Source of the DNA: an uncultured Rikenellaceae bacterium
GTDB taxonomy: Bacteria > Bacteroidota > Bacteroidia > Bacteroidales > Rikenellaceae
Reading direction: 5' to 3'
Length of the DNA stretch: 21,487 nt
NCBI GenBank assembly: GCA_947054185.1
Contig: CAMRVW010000017.1
Location: forward strand, 1-21,487
Shown here one piece after another: positions 6,468-14,258 of the stretch (the first letter of the stretch is position 1; the number at the start of each line of letters is the position of its first letter). The position numbers and the translations under genes were made by a program. The notes beneath the pieces are model-generated. The model had not been told where the DNA came from. It did no database searches and was given only the letters and a program-made list of their open reading frames with translations.

Positions 6468-7477
6468 GAGGATTACTTTTGGTCAATATAGGTTCGCCGA
6501 AGTCGCCATCGAGAGGCGATGTGGCAACATACCTCCGCCGTTTTCTCTCGGACGGATGTGTGTTGCGCATGCCTGCGTTGTTGCGTTTCCTGCTGGTCAA
6601 CCTCATAATAGTGCCGCTAAGAAGCTCTCGGTCGGCATCGCTTTACAGGCGTATATGGGACGGCGAGGCATTCCCTCTGGTGCGTCACACCGACTCGCTG
6701 GTGCGCAAAGTGAGTGCCATGCTCCCGGATGTCAACGTCAAGGCGGCCATGCGTTACGGCTCGCCATCAATAGAAGAGAGCATCGCCCGCATGGTTAAAG
6801 AGGGGGTGACGGAGATATCGTTGTTGCCGCTCTATCCCCATTTTGCCATATCGACCGTAACGTCGACAGCGACAGAGGCCGAAAGAGTCGCAAAACGGCA
6901 CAAAGACCTAACCATCAACATATTGCCTTGCTTTTACAACACCCCGTCATACATCGAAGCCATGGTATCGCTAATAAAAAGGCATCTGCACGGCGGGGAG
7001 TCAGACGGTTTTCTGTTCAGCTTTCACGGCCTGCCATTGAACCATCTGCCGTGCGGCAAGGCATGCGCACAAAGGTGTAACAACAGCCCGTGGACAGGTT
7101 GTATCGACACGGTGTGCCACAACGACTGTTACAGGCTGCAATGTTTCGAGGGCGCGGCACTGATAGCTGCCGGGGCAGGTATCGCAAGTTACAAGGTGGC
7201 ATTCCAATCGCGTCTGGGCAAGGGCGAATGGTTGCGTCCGACGCTGTCGCAGATATCGGACAATATGCGACTCGACGGTGTGCAAGCGCTCCATACCATA
7301 GCGCCGTCATTCACTGCCGACTGCTTGGAGACCCTTTGGGAGCTTGACACCGAAGCTCGCGAGGCGTTTGAGAGCACCGACGGGCGAATGTTTTACATAC
7401 CATGCCTCAACGACGACGACATGTGGTGCAAGAGCATAACGGAAATGTTTTCGGCTCACTGCCGCAACACAATATAA
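6464..7477 (+). CDS. hemH: Ferrochelatase
   Basis: Ferrochelatase inserts Fe2+ into a porphyrin in the last step of haem synthesis, usually at the inner membrane face. The 337-residue protein begins MRGLLLVNIGSPKSP, the standard family start. It holds FSFHGLP with the catalytic His188, VAFQSRLGKGEWLRP (245-259), and APSFTADCLETLWEL (280-294) with the conserved Glu289. A frame extends upstream, but the ATG at 6464 fits the family and overlaps the TPR stop. Residues 197-227 contain seven cysteines (197, 201, 205, 213, 218, 222, 227), an unusually dense cluster that could bind metal or an Fe-S centre. No other haem genes are in view. Some relatives rely on imported porphyrin, which cannot be judged here. 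Confidence 0.95.
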   Translation: MRGLLLVNIGSPKSPSRGDVATYLRRFLSDGCVLRMPALLRFLLVNLIIVPLRSSRSASLYRRIWDGEAFPLVRHTDSLVRKVSAMLPDVNVKAAMRYGSPSIEESIARMVKEGVTEISLLPLYPHFAISTVTSTATEAERVAKRHKDLTINILPCFYNTPSYIEAMVSLIKRHLHGGESDGFLFSFHGLPLNHLPCGKACAQRCNNSPWTGCIDTVCHNDCYRLQCFEGAALIAAGAGIASYKVAFQSRLGKGEWLRPTLSQISDNMRLDGVQALHTIAPSFTADCLETLWELDTEAREAFESTDGRMFYIPCLNDDDMWCKSITEMFSAHCRNTI

Positions 7478-7511
7478 CCCATTCATACTTATTGAATCTG
7501 AAGTCAGGAAG

Positions 7512-8639
7512 ATGAAATTTTCAGGTAAGAAATATTTATTGATAAGGCGCATATCTCTCATATCCAAGATTATATGGGAGCTGCTTCTCTATGCCGTCAC
7601 CTTAATGGCAGCGATGGCTCTCGTGTTCGTTTATATCGCCGCACTGGTCGCCCCGTCAGACACCACATGGTTTGTGCCGTTCGGTCTCGGGGCACCGTTT
7701 ATATTCGTAATCAATCTGTTGTCGGCACTGTTTTGGACAATACGCTGGAAGCGCATGGCCTTCGTGCCGGCTGCTTTACTATTGTTAGGCATGCCGGTGG
7801 TGGCGCGACACGTGCAGATACCTATCTTTCAGCACTATGACAAAGAGCAACGCAACGACATAAGGCTGATGACATATAATGTGCACACCTTTCACAACGC
7901 CTCTTGGCGCTCATCTATAGACAGCGTTGCAAGGTTCATAAAAAAGAACTCTCCCGACATTGTGGCATTGCAGGAATATTACGCCACCTCGTCTAAAACG
8001 ACCGACTCGCTAAGACGAAACATGAGCGGGTATCCCCATTTCAAAATATATTACCTCAACAAGAATGGCGGCGCAGGATTCGGCCTGGCCATATTCAGCC
8101 GTCACAAGATAATAGAGACCAAAGAGATAGCATTCAAAGACAAGAGCAACGGCGCCATGTATGCCGACATGGTCATAGACGGTGACACCATTCGCATATT
8201 CAACTGCCACTTGCAGACCACGAATGTGGACAACACCGACATAGCGTTCGTGCGAGGCGGCACCCGCTCACGCACCGACGTGTCGTTTGGCAGCATCATG
8301 GACAAAGTAAAGGAAAACTGCGTCAAACGGGCCGAACAGGCCGACCTGATGGCCAGGCATATAAAAATGTCGCCCTATCCTGTGGTGGTGTGCGGCGACT
8401 TCAACGACGTGCCAGCGTCATATACATACAAACGGCTGTCGGCAGGGCTTAAAGATTGCTTCAAACGGGCAGGCCGGGGATATGCACACTCGTTTCACGA
8501 CTTCTTCGGCCTCTTCAACCTCGATTACGTCATGTATGACCCCGAACAATTCGACTGCGTATATTACAGCTCGCCGTCTCTCGCTTACAGCGACCACAAC
8601 CCGATAATAGTGAGGTTGAGGGATGCCGGATGGCGATAA
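7512..8639 (+). CDS. Membrane-anchored endonuclease/exonuclease/phosphatase family protein
   Basis: The 375 residues split into an N-terminal membrane part, with hydrophobic segments at about 22-46, 53-75 and 83-98, and a C-terminal metal-dependent phosphoesterase domain. The domain has all expected motifs: MTYNVH with Asn123, ALQEYY with Glu155, NCHLQ with His233, CGDFNDVP with Asp296/Asn298, LDYVMYD with Asp338, and YSDHNPI with Asp361-His362. Three passes would place the domain outside the cytoplasm. The fold covers DNases, lipid phosphatases and sphingomyelinases; the substrate cannot be told from sequence. It follows hemH by 34 nt and is probably in the same transcript. The next gene is convergent. 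Confidence 0.9.
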   Translation: MKFSGKKYLLIRRISLISKIIWELLLYAVTLMAAMALVFVYIAALVAPSDTTWFVPFGLGAPFIFVINLLSALFWTIRWKRMAFVPAALLLLGMPVVARHVQIPIFQHYDKEQRNDIRLMTYNVHTFHNASWRSSIDSVARFIKKNSPDIVALQEYYATSSKTTDSLRRNMSGYPHFKIYYLNKNGGAGFGLAIFSRHKIIETKEIAFKDKSNGAMYADMVIDGDTIRIFNCHLQTTNVDNTDIAFVRGGTRSRTDVSFGSIMDKVKENCVKRAEQADLMARHIKMSPYPVVVCGDFNDVPASYTYKRLSAGLKDCFKRAGRGYAHSFHDFFGLFNLDYVMYDPEQFDCVYYSSPSLAYSDHNPIIVRLRDAGWR

Positions 8640-8712
8640 AGACTATTCCTTAAATTGTCTTTAAATTCTGTGAATATCTCATAGATGTCCCATGGTCGCT
8701 CTTAGTGGTCTT

Positions 8713-8789
8713 GGGGCCTTTGGGGGAGTTCAACGCTTACGGCACTTGCCGCAGAAGTGTTTATTACTGTGTGTCAGTGGCAAGGCCCC
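8713..8789. terminator. Nested hairpin between convergent genes
   Basis: GGGGCCTT (8713-8720) pairs with AAGGCCCC (8782-8789). Inside, AACGCTT (8732-8738) pairs with AAGTGTT (8756-8762, one wobble) around CGGC/GCCG (8740-8743 with 8748-8751). It sits between the convergent phosphoesterase and acyl-CoA ligase genes. A two-way terminator is plausible, but no T tract flanks it. Confidence 0.35.
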
Positions 8790-8791
8790 TA

Positions 8792-10489
8792 TCAGTATGA
8801 ATATGCACCCTCGGCAAAGGCTTTTTCCACTATATAGCGTTTTACCGTCCGCTTGGGCGTCATGGGGAACATCTCTTTGGCGATTATTATAGATGACACA
8901 TACTCATATCGCGCGAGCATAGAATTGAGTGTCTTAAGGTTATCGTTCATCACCTGAGGCATTTTGTCGGCTTCGAGATGCATCTTCTCGGCGGTGGCGT
9001 AATCGGGATATACCAGTGCCACAAGGCGGCCTTTGCTCTGTACCACGATGCACTCGGCCACCAGTGGCAGGTTGGCCAACTTAGACTCTATGGCCTCGGG
9101 ATAGATGTTCTCGCCGTTAGAGCCGAGAAACATCGTCTTGGAGCGTCCCTTTATAAAGATGTTGCCGTCGGAGTCGATATAACCGAGGTCGCCGGTGTGC
9201 ATCCATCCATCTTCGGTAAATGCGGCGGCAGTGGCCTCGTCGTTACGGTAATATCCGAGCATCACATTCTCGCCGCGGACCATTATCTCGCCTGTGGCAT
9301 CGTCGGGTGAGGCGCGGTCTATGCGCACCTCCATGAGTCCCGGCAACGGACGACCCACCGACTGCGGCACGAACTGTTTGTGATAGGAGTAAGAGATGAG
9401 CGGCGCGCACTCGGTCATGCCGTAACCGACAGTGATGGGCAGACCCGTCTTGCAGAAGAAGGCCTCTGTCTCGGGATTGAGGGCCGCACCGCCTATTATT
9501 ATATCGTAAGCGGCACCGCCAAACAGACTATAGAGCTTGCGTCCTATCTGACGACATATCAACCGGCCGACAAGCGGCATGCCCAACAGCTTGCGCATAA
9601 GAGGCTTTTCAACGGTCGGCTTTATCTTGAGCTTGTATATTTTTTCCATGACAAGCGGCACGAAACACAGTATGGTGGGACGCACCTCCTTGCATGCCCG
9701 GGTAACTATGTTGGGAGAGGGGATGCGTCCGAGCATCGTTATCTTGGCGCCGGCGGCAAGCTGCACCAACAGGTTGAAGGCGGTGGCGTAAGTGTGCGAC
9801 AGCGGCAGCACACAAAGGGTGGATATGAGTTTCTTGCCGAGGACTTTCTCGTAATTGTCGATACCGAACATAACGTTGCCCACTATGGCGTTGCCGCTTA
9901 TCATCACTCCCTTGGTCATGGATGTGGTGCCCGAAGTGTAACTTATGGCGGCCAAGCTGTCGTTGCCTCGCTCGGCATAGCGTATGTCGTCCGGGGTAAA
10001 ACCGTTGGGATAGGTGCGTTTGAAGTGGGCGTTTATGGAGGCTATAACGCGTTTGAACTTACCGCCTTCGGGCTGCCACATGGCCCAGCGGGTCTCAAGA
10101 GCCAACACACCCTCGACGGTGGGCAGGTCTTGAGTGTTGAGCTTGCGGAAGATATCCTCATCGCAGAATAGGAGACGACACTCCGAGTGGTTGAGCACAT
10201 GGGTTATGTCGTGCGGGGTGAACTCGTCGAGGATGGGCACGATAACGGCACCGTATGTCAAAACCGACATGTATGTGACGGCCCAGCGAGAGGAGTTTTT
10301 GCCGCAAAGGGCTATTCTGTCTCCCCGGCATATACCCATGTTCTTGAACAATATGTGGTGTCTGGCGATAGAAAGCGACATCTGCTCGTATGTCGACTCG
10401 TGTCCGCTCGTGTAATCGTGGAGCGCAGGTTTGTGCCAGTTTCTCTTGAACGAATCTTCGAATATCTTGATATAATTGTCTTTCAGCAT
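8792..10489 (-). CDS. AMP-dependent long-chain acyl-CoA ligase
   Basis: This family activates fatty acids with ATP to acyl-AMP and then acyl-CoA. The 565-residue protein has the adenylate signature YTSGTTSMTKGV (184-195), GYGMTECAPLIS (355-366), TGDLGYID (432-439), GRSKTMFLGSNGENIYPEAI (448-467), and a C-terminal PMTPKRTVKRY (542-552) with the likely catalytic lysine. The signature departs slightly from the usual SGTTGxPKG, with Ser for the second Gly and Thr for Pro. The start at MLKDNYIKIF (10489) matches Bacteroidota relatives. An in-frame ATG at 10561 would add 24 Gln/Thr-rich residues unlike the family. Substrate length cannot be fixed. It is a single gene with its own promoter about 225 nt upstream, convergent with the previous gene. 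Confidence 0.9.
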   Translation of the reverse strand: MLKDNYIKIFEDSFKRNWHKPALHDYTSGHESTYEQMSLSIARHHILFKNMGICRGDRIALCGKNSSRWAVTYMSVLTYGAVIVPILDEFTPHDITHVLNHSECRLLFCDEDIFRKLNTQDLPTVEGVLALETRWAMWQPEGGKFKRVIASINAHFKRTYPNGFTPDDIRYAERGNDSLAAISYTSGTTSMTKGVMISGNAIVGNVMFGIDNYEKVLGKKLISTLCVLPLSHTYATAFNLLVQLAAGAKITMLGRIPSPNIVTRACKEVRPTILCFVPLVMEKIYKLKIKPTVEKPLMRKLLGMPLVGRLICRQIGRKLYSLFGGAAYDIIIGGAALNPETEAFFCKTGLPITVGYGMTECAPLISYSYHKQFVPQSVGRPLPGLMEVRIDRASPDDATGEIMVRGENVMLGYYRNDEATAAAFTEDGWMHTGDLGYIDSDGNIFIKGRSKTMFLGSNGENIYPEAIESKLANLPLVAECIVVQSKGRLVALVYPDYATAEKMHLEADKMPQVMNDNLKTLNSMLARYEYVSSIIIAKEMFPMTPKRTVKRYIVEKAFAEGAYSY

Positions 10490-10647
10490 ACAATGTTGTG
10501 TTTGGTGACTGCACGGATGTTTTGTCTGCGCAGTTGTCTCCTCTTGCGAGGTGTCGGTCATGCTTCCGGTGTGCTCAGGCGGCAGGAGGATCCGAAACGG
10601 TACTCATGCAGCCCCAATGAAGGTATGCCGTGCAAGGCGACACATGA

Positions 10648-10672
10648 GTGAGCCATGCAATGAGCGGCTCAC
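10648..10672 (-). promoter_or_regulatory. Hairpin in the acyl-CoA ligase leader
   Basis: GTGAGCC (10648-10654) and GGCTCAC (10666-10672) form a perfect 7-bp stem with an 11-nt loop. It lies in the untranslated leader of about 219 nt between promoter and start codon. No T tract follows on the minus strand, so it is not an obvious terminator. Confidence 0.35.
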
Positions 10673-10714
10673 GCGGGCGCCGTGCGGACGGGGAACGACA
10701 ACCGAAAACATATA

Positions 10715-10745
10715 CAAATATACAGTTTTTTCGTAACACATGCAA
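10715..10745 (-). promoter_or_regulatory. Bacteroidota promoter of the acyl-CoA ligase gene
   Basis: On the minus strand TTG (10743-10745) is followed after 20 nt by TATATTTG (10715-10722), a full match to the Bacteroidota pattern. Transcription would start near 10708. Confidence 0.75.
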
Positions 10746-10905
10746 GAATGATACCTATCGGGGGCTGTTCCATTTTTGATTTATTGATGTCCGGCAATAC
10801 CGAGGGGTATTTATCGGGACGAACGTTTGCCGTGGAGGGTGGTTTTTGCGACAGTTTTTTTGCGGAAACGGTGGTTTGTTGTGGTGACCTTTGCTTGTTA
10901 TTGTT

Positions 10906-10941
10906 ACGGTTGTTTGTCGGGTGACGGTTGTTTGTCGGGTG
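10906..10941 (+). repeat. 18-bp tandem duplication
   Basis: ACGGTTGTTTGTCGGGTG occurs twice head to tail (10906-10923 and 10924-10941) without a mismatch. It lies in the gene-free region just before the first GC-rich repeat module, and is probably a recent slippage product. Confidence 0.85.
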
Positions 10942-10986
10942 ACGTAACTCGGGAGCCATGTCTGCACGGTGATTTGCTTTTGCGGT

Positions 10987-11220
10987 GCGGAGAGCGGCAC
11001 GGAGCCTGCGGTGGCCAGGCGGGGAGATAATGGGCGGTGGCGGGGTGCTTTAGTCACTGCACTCTATATTGCTCTGCGGGATGCGGACCCCCGTTAGGGG
11101 AGGCTCCGGGCCGCTCGGGCTATCGTGCCTCAGCCCGTTTACAAGGAATTTGTGCTTACTCCACACTTCGTGTGTCGGGTATAAGGAAGAGTGTGCGGTT
11201 TTCGTTTCACTCAGACCGCG
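10987..11220 (+). repeat. GC-rich intergenic repeat, module copy A
   Basis: This copy starts GCGGAGAGCGGCACGGAGCC. It then carries GGGGAGATAATGGGCGGT, TTAGTCACTGC, an AT-rich TATATTGCTCTGCGG core, GGCTCCGGGCCGCTCGGG, ACAAGGAATTTGTGCTTAC, a CACACTTCGTGTG hairpin and GTGCGGTTTTCGTT, and ends at CTCAGACCGC. The same order recurs at 11267-11460 and 20961-21194. GC content is visibly higher than in the neighbouring genes. No frame is kept between copies. Most likely a structured DNA or RNA element; I cannot match it to a known family. Confidence 0.8.
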
Positions 11221-11730
11221 GTGTGGGCGGCTTGCTTGGGTTGCGCGAGGAACGTTCCTTTTACCTGACGGAGAGCGGCACGGAGACTGCGGAGGCCGCA
11301 AAGTCGGGGCGATAATGGCGGTGGGATGATTAGGAGGGCGGCGAGGTCTTTAAATGCTCTGCGGTGTGCGGCCCTCCGTGGGGCGAGGCTCCGGGCCGCT
11401 CGGGCCTCCTGGGTCGTCCCGTCCACAAGGAATTTGTGCGGTTTTCGTTCCTCAGACCGCGGTGTGGGCCGACCTGCGGTCGGCCGCATCGGCGCGGTGG
11501 TCGATGGCGTGATGAAGCTCGCGCGTGGTGTGTGACAAAGACGGGCGGCACCTTGGACCCCACGGGGTGCCGTGACTTTGGCGTGGAGGAGCTTCGGGCC
11601 GAGACTGCGGGGGCATGGCGGGGAGGTGATGGACAGCAGTTTCGTGCTTAAGTCACTGAGATATAATTGCCAAGCGGAGTTACGGGCCTCCGCGGGGGGA
11701 GGGTCGGCCCGTTGCGGCCTCGTGCCTCGG
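11221..11730 (+). repeat. GC-rich compound repeat, copy B plus tail module C
   Basis: This unit of about 510 bp corresponds along its whole length to 20912-21425, in the same orientation. It has a first module (11267-11460) like copy A but lacking 41 nt. A middle part follows, with GGTCGGCCGCAT (11478-11489), GGCGTGATGA and GGGCGGCACCT in order. A more divergent tail module (about 11588-11730) begins GAGCTTCGGGCCGAG and carries TTAAGTCACTG and an AT-rich TATAATTG core. Hairpins include GCCGACC/GGTCGGC at 11468-11484 and GGCACC/GGGTGCC near 11548-11572. Confidence 0.8.
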
Positions 11731-11935
11731 CCGTTATGCCGAAACAAAAGCCCAATGCCGCAAAAACCTGTCGGCGCGAAAAGATTGCCGCGCGAAAGTT
11801 TGCCGGGACAAAAGCACCCCGCCAACACACTCCACCCTGAAACACCTCTGCCCCCAAAACCATCAAAAATCCGCAAAACCATCCGCAAAAACCCACAAAA
11901 ACAATTCCGCCAAACACCAATCTCAGCCCAAAACA
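11731..11935. other. A/C-rich gene-free stretch
   Basis: On the plus strand this is a run of A and C with GCAAAAA and CCGCAAAA motifs and repeated GCGCGAAA. It lies between the repeat and the der terminator. Long frames cross it on both strands, but they also cross the repeat and the terminator, so none is supported. Confidence 0.5.
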
Positions 11936-11969
11936 AAAATACCTGTCCGAGCCAAACCCGGACAGGTAT
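11928..11969 (-). terminator. Terminator of the ffh-folD-der unit
   Basis: On the minus strand a perfect 11-bp stem, ATACCTGTCCG (11959-11969) with CGGACAGGTAT (11939-11949), has a 9-nt loop and is followed by TTTTGTTTT. It begins 21 nt after the der stop codon. Confidence 0.92.
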
Positions 11970-11990
11970 CTGTCTATCACATTCATAGCG

Positions 11991-13310
11991 TTATTTCTGT
12001 CTGAAATATATCTGTATGGGCACTCCGCAGAAGTCCCAATTCTCCCTTATCCTGTTCTCAAGGAAGCGGCGATAGGGATCTTTGACATACTGGGGCAGGT
12101 TGACGAAGAAAGCGAATGCAGGAGAGGGCGAAGGTAACTGTTGCGCATACTTGATTCTGACGTACTTACCCTTGATAGAGGGTGGGGGCGTCTGATTTAT
12201 GTAAGGCAATATGTACTCGTTGAACTCGCTGGTGGGTATGCGTCGTGAGCGCGACTTATACACCCGCATGGCCTGCTGCAACACATCCATTATGCGTTGC
12301 TTGTTGAGCACCGAGGTGAAGACCACCGGCACATCGTTGAAAGGAGCCAGCTTACGCTCCAACTCGTCGAGGTAACGTTTCATGGTGTTGGTATCTTTCT
12401 CTATGGTATCCCACTTGTTGACCACGATCACGCAACCCTTTTTGTTTTTGACGATAAGCTGAAATATGTTCATGTCCTGCGACTCGATGCCGCTCTGGGC
12501 ATCTATCATGAGCACACACACATCCGAGCTCTCTATGGAGCGAATGGAGCGCAACACCGAATAGAACTCGAGGTCCTCTTCCACCTTGCTTTTTTTGCGC
12601 AAACCGGCGGTGTCGACAAGATAGAAATCCATGCCGAACTTGTTGTAACGCGTGTTGATAGAGTCACGCGTGGTACCGGCAATGGGGGTTACAATGTTGC
12701 GGTCGTTACCCAGAAGGGCATTGGTTAGCGACGACTTACCCACATTTGGACGACCCACTATCGCGAAGCGCGGCAGATTGTCGGCCTCCTGTTCTTGCGC
12801 TGACTGCTCGCCAGCGTCAGGCATAAGCTCCACCACCCTGTCCAACAGCTCGCCCGTGCCGCTGCCTGTCATGGCGCACACGGTATAAGGCTCGCCCAGA
12901 CCGAGCGAATAGAAGTCATGCGCCCCATACACCCTGTCGTTGTTGTCGACCTTGTTGACGGCCAACACCACTTTTTTGCCGCTGCGACGCAGAAGCGATG
13001 CTATGGCCATATCGTAATCGGTGACCGAGCAGGTGACGTCCACCATCAATATTATCACATCTGCCTCATCGACAGCCAGCTCCACCTGCTTTCTTATCTC
13101 GTGTTCGAACACATCATCGCTTCCGATGGCGTAACCGCCCGTGTCTATCACCGTAAAATCGCGTCCCGCCCAGTCGGCAGTGCCGTAATGGCGGTCACGC
13201 GTGGTGCCCGAGGTGTCGTCGACAATTGCCGCGCGCATGCCCACAAGACGATTGAAAAGGGTGCTCTTGCCCACATTGGGACGACCCACTATTGCAACTA
13301 TATTACTCAT
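11991..13310 (-). CDS. der: Ribosome-assembly GTPase Der (EngA)
   Basis: Der is an essential GTPase with two G domains in tandem that helps mature the 50S ribosomal subunit. In this 439-residue protein the first G domain has GRPNVGKST (9-17), DTGG (56-59) and NKVD (119-122). The second has GRPNVGKSS (186-194), DTAG (233-236) and NKWD (298-301). A KH-like domain fills about 355-439. The frame opens with a TTG three bases earlier; the ATG at 13310 gives the normal MSNIVAIVGRPNVGKS start. It is the last gene of the minus-strand unit, 30 nt after folD, and is followed by a strong terminator. Confidence 0.98.
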   Translation of the reverse strand: MSNIVAIVGRPNVGKSTLFNRLVGMRAAIVDDTSGTTRDRHYGTADWAGRDFTVIDTGGYAIGSDDVFEHEIRKQVELAVDEADVIILMVDVTCSVTDYDMAIASLLRRSGKKVVLAVNKVDNNDRVYGAHDFYSLGLGEPYTVCAMTGSGTGELLDRVVELMPDAGEQSAQEQEADNLPRFAIVGRPNVGKSSLTNALLGNDRNIVTPIAGTTRDSINTRYNKFGMDFYLVDTAGLRKKSKVEEDLEFYSVLRSIRSIESSDVCVLMIDAQSGIESQDMNIFQLIVKNKKGCVIVVNKWDTIEKDTNTMKRYLDELERKLAPFNDVPVVFTSVLNKQRIMDVLQQAMRVYKSRSRRIPTSEFNEYILPYINQTPPPSIKGKYVRIKYAQQLPSPSPAFAFFVNLPQYVKDPYRRFLENRIRENWDFCGVPIQIYFRQK

Positions 13311-13340
13311 CAAATCAATTCATTACATTATGAACAGCCA

Positions 13341-14225
13341 TCATTCGACACCTTGGCGCAGGCGTGAGGCTTTGAGTGTGTTTTGCATAAGGCACACTAT
13401 GGTCATAGGACCCACGCCTCCAGGCACAGGTGTTATGTAACTGCACTTGGGGGCCACTGCGTCGTAATCGACATCGCCGAACAGACGCCACCCGCTCTTG
13501 GTTTCGGGGGCGGACACACGGGTGATGCCCACATCTATCACCACGGCACCATCTTTGACCATGTCGGCAGTGACGAAACGGGGCATGCCGAGGGCGGCGA
13601 TGAGTATGTCGGCACTGCGGGCGATGTCGGCAAGATTGGCGGTGCGGCTGTGGCACAATGTCACGGTGCAGTCGCCCGGGTATCCTTTCATTGAGAGGAG
13701 GTTGGCTATTGGACGCCCCACTATGTTGCTGCGTCCTATGACCACACAGTGTTTGCCTGCCGTGGGTATGTCGTAATATTTAATCAGCTCGAGTATTCCG
13801 GCAGGGGTGGCGGGCAGATAGGCGTCGAGGCCCGATATCATGCGGCCTGTGGTCTCGGGATGAAAGCCGTCCACATCCTTCAACGGCGATATGCGCTCAA
13901 TGACTGCCGACTCCGAGAGGTGGCCGGGCAGGGGTAACTGAACGATAAAGCCGTCTATGGCATCGTCAGCATTGAGACAGTCGATGACACGGTCGAGTTG
14001 CTCTTGCGTGGTGTCGGCCGACAGTCTTATAACCTCTGAGTCGAACCCCACCTCTTTGCACGCCTGCTCCTTGCGGCCCACATATACCTGCGAGGCGCCG
14101 TCGTCACCGACAAGCACAGCCACAAGTTTAGGGCGACGATAACCCGCCGCAACCATCTTTTCAACCTCGCCCGCAATGCTCTTCTTAAGAGCGGCCGAGA
14201 CCTCTTTACCGTCCATTATAGTCAT
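13341..14225 (-). CDS. folD: Bifunctional methylenetetrahydrofolate dehydrogenase/cyclohydrolase
   Basis: FolD interconverts 5,10-methylene-, methenyl- and 10-formyl-tetrahydrofolate with NADP, supplying one-carbon units for purines and formyl-Met. The 294-residue protein has SQVYVGRKEQAC (45-56) with Tyr48 and the catalytic Lys52, then QLPLPGHL, PLKDVDGFHP, TPAGI, GRSNIVGRP for the dinucleotide site, and YITPVPGGVGPMT near the end. All are standard. The start MTIMDGKEVS is used; a second ATG three codons later is possible. It lies 33 nt after ffh and 30 nt before der, so the three are one transcript. Confidence 0.98.
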   Translation of the reverse strand: MTIMDGKEVSAALKKSIAGEVEKMVAAGYRRPKLVAVLVGDDGASQVYVGRKEQACKEVGFDSEVIRLSADTTQEQLDRVIDCLNADDAIDGFIVQLPLPGHLSESAVIERISPLKDVDGFHPETTGRMISGLDAYLPATPAGILELIKYYDIPTAGKHCVVIGRSNIVGRPIANLLSMKGYPGDCTVTLCHSRTANLADIARSADILIAALGMPRFVTADMVKDGAVVIDVGITRVSAPETKSGWRLFGDVDYDAVAPKCSYITPVPGGVGPMTIVCLMQNTLKASRLRQGVE

Positions 14226-14258
14226 ATTGTTCTCACTTTATTTCTTTGTAAATCAGAC

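Noticed and set aside
9380..10171. Plus-strand frame of 263 codons opposite the acyl-CoA ligase
   Set aside because: The minus strand carries all acyl-CoA ligase motifs; this frame is its shadow.
10906..11730. CRISPR array
   Set aside because: The repeats are long, uneven and degenerate, with no unique spacers of constant length and no cas genes nearby.
11211..11936. Minus-strand frame of 241 codons across the GC-rich repeat
   Set aside because: It crosses repeat modules that contain frame-breaking indels between copies and continues nearly to the der terminator. The product is Arg/Pro/Ala-rich with no domain.
11572..11988. Plus-strand frame of 138 codons
   Set aside because: It runs through the tail repeat module, the A/C-rich stretch and the der terminator hairpin; nothing suggests translation.
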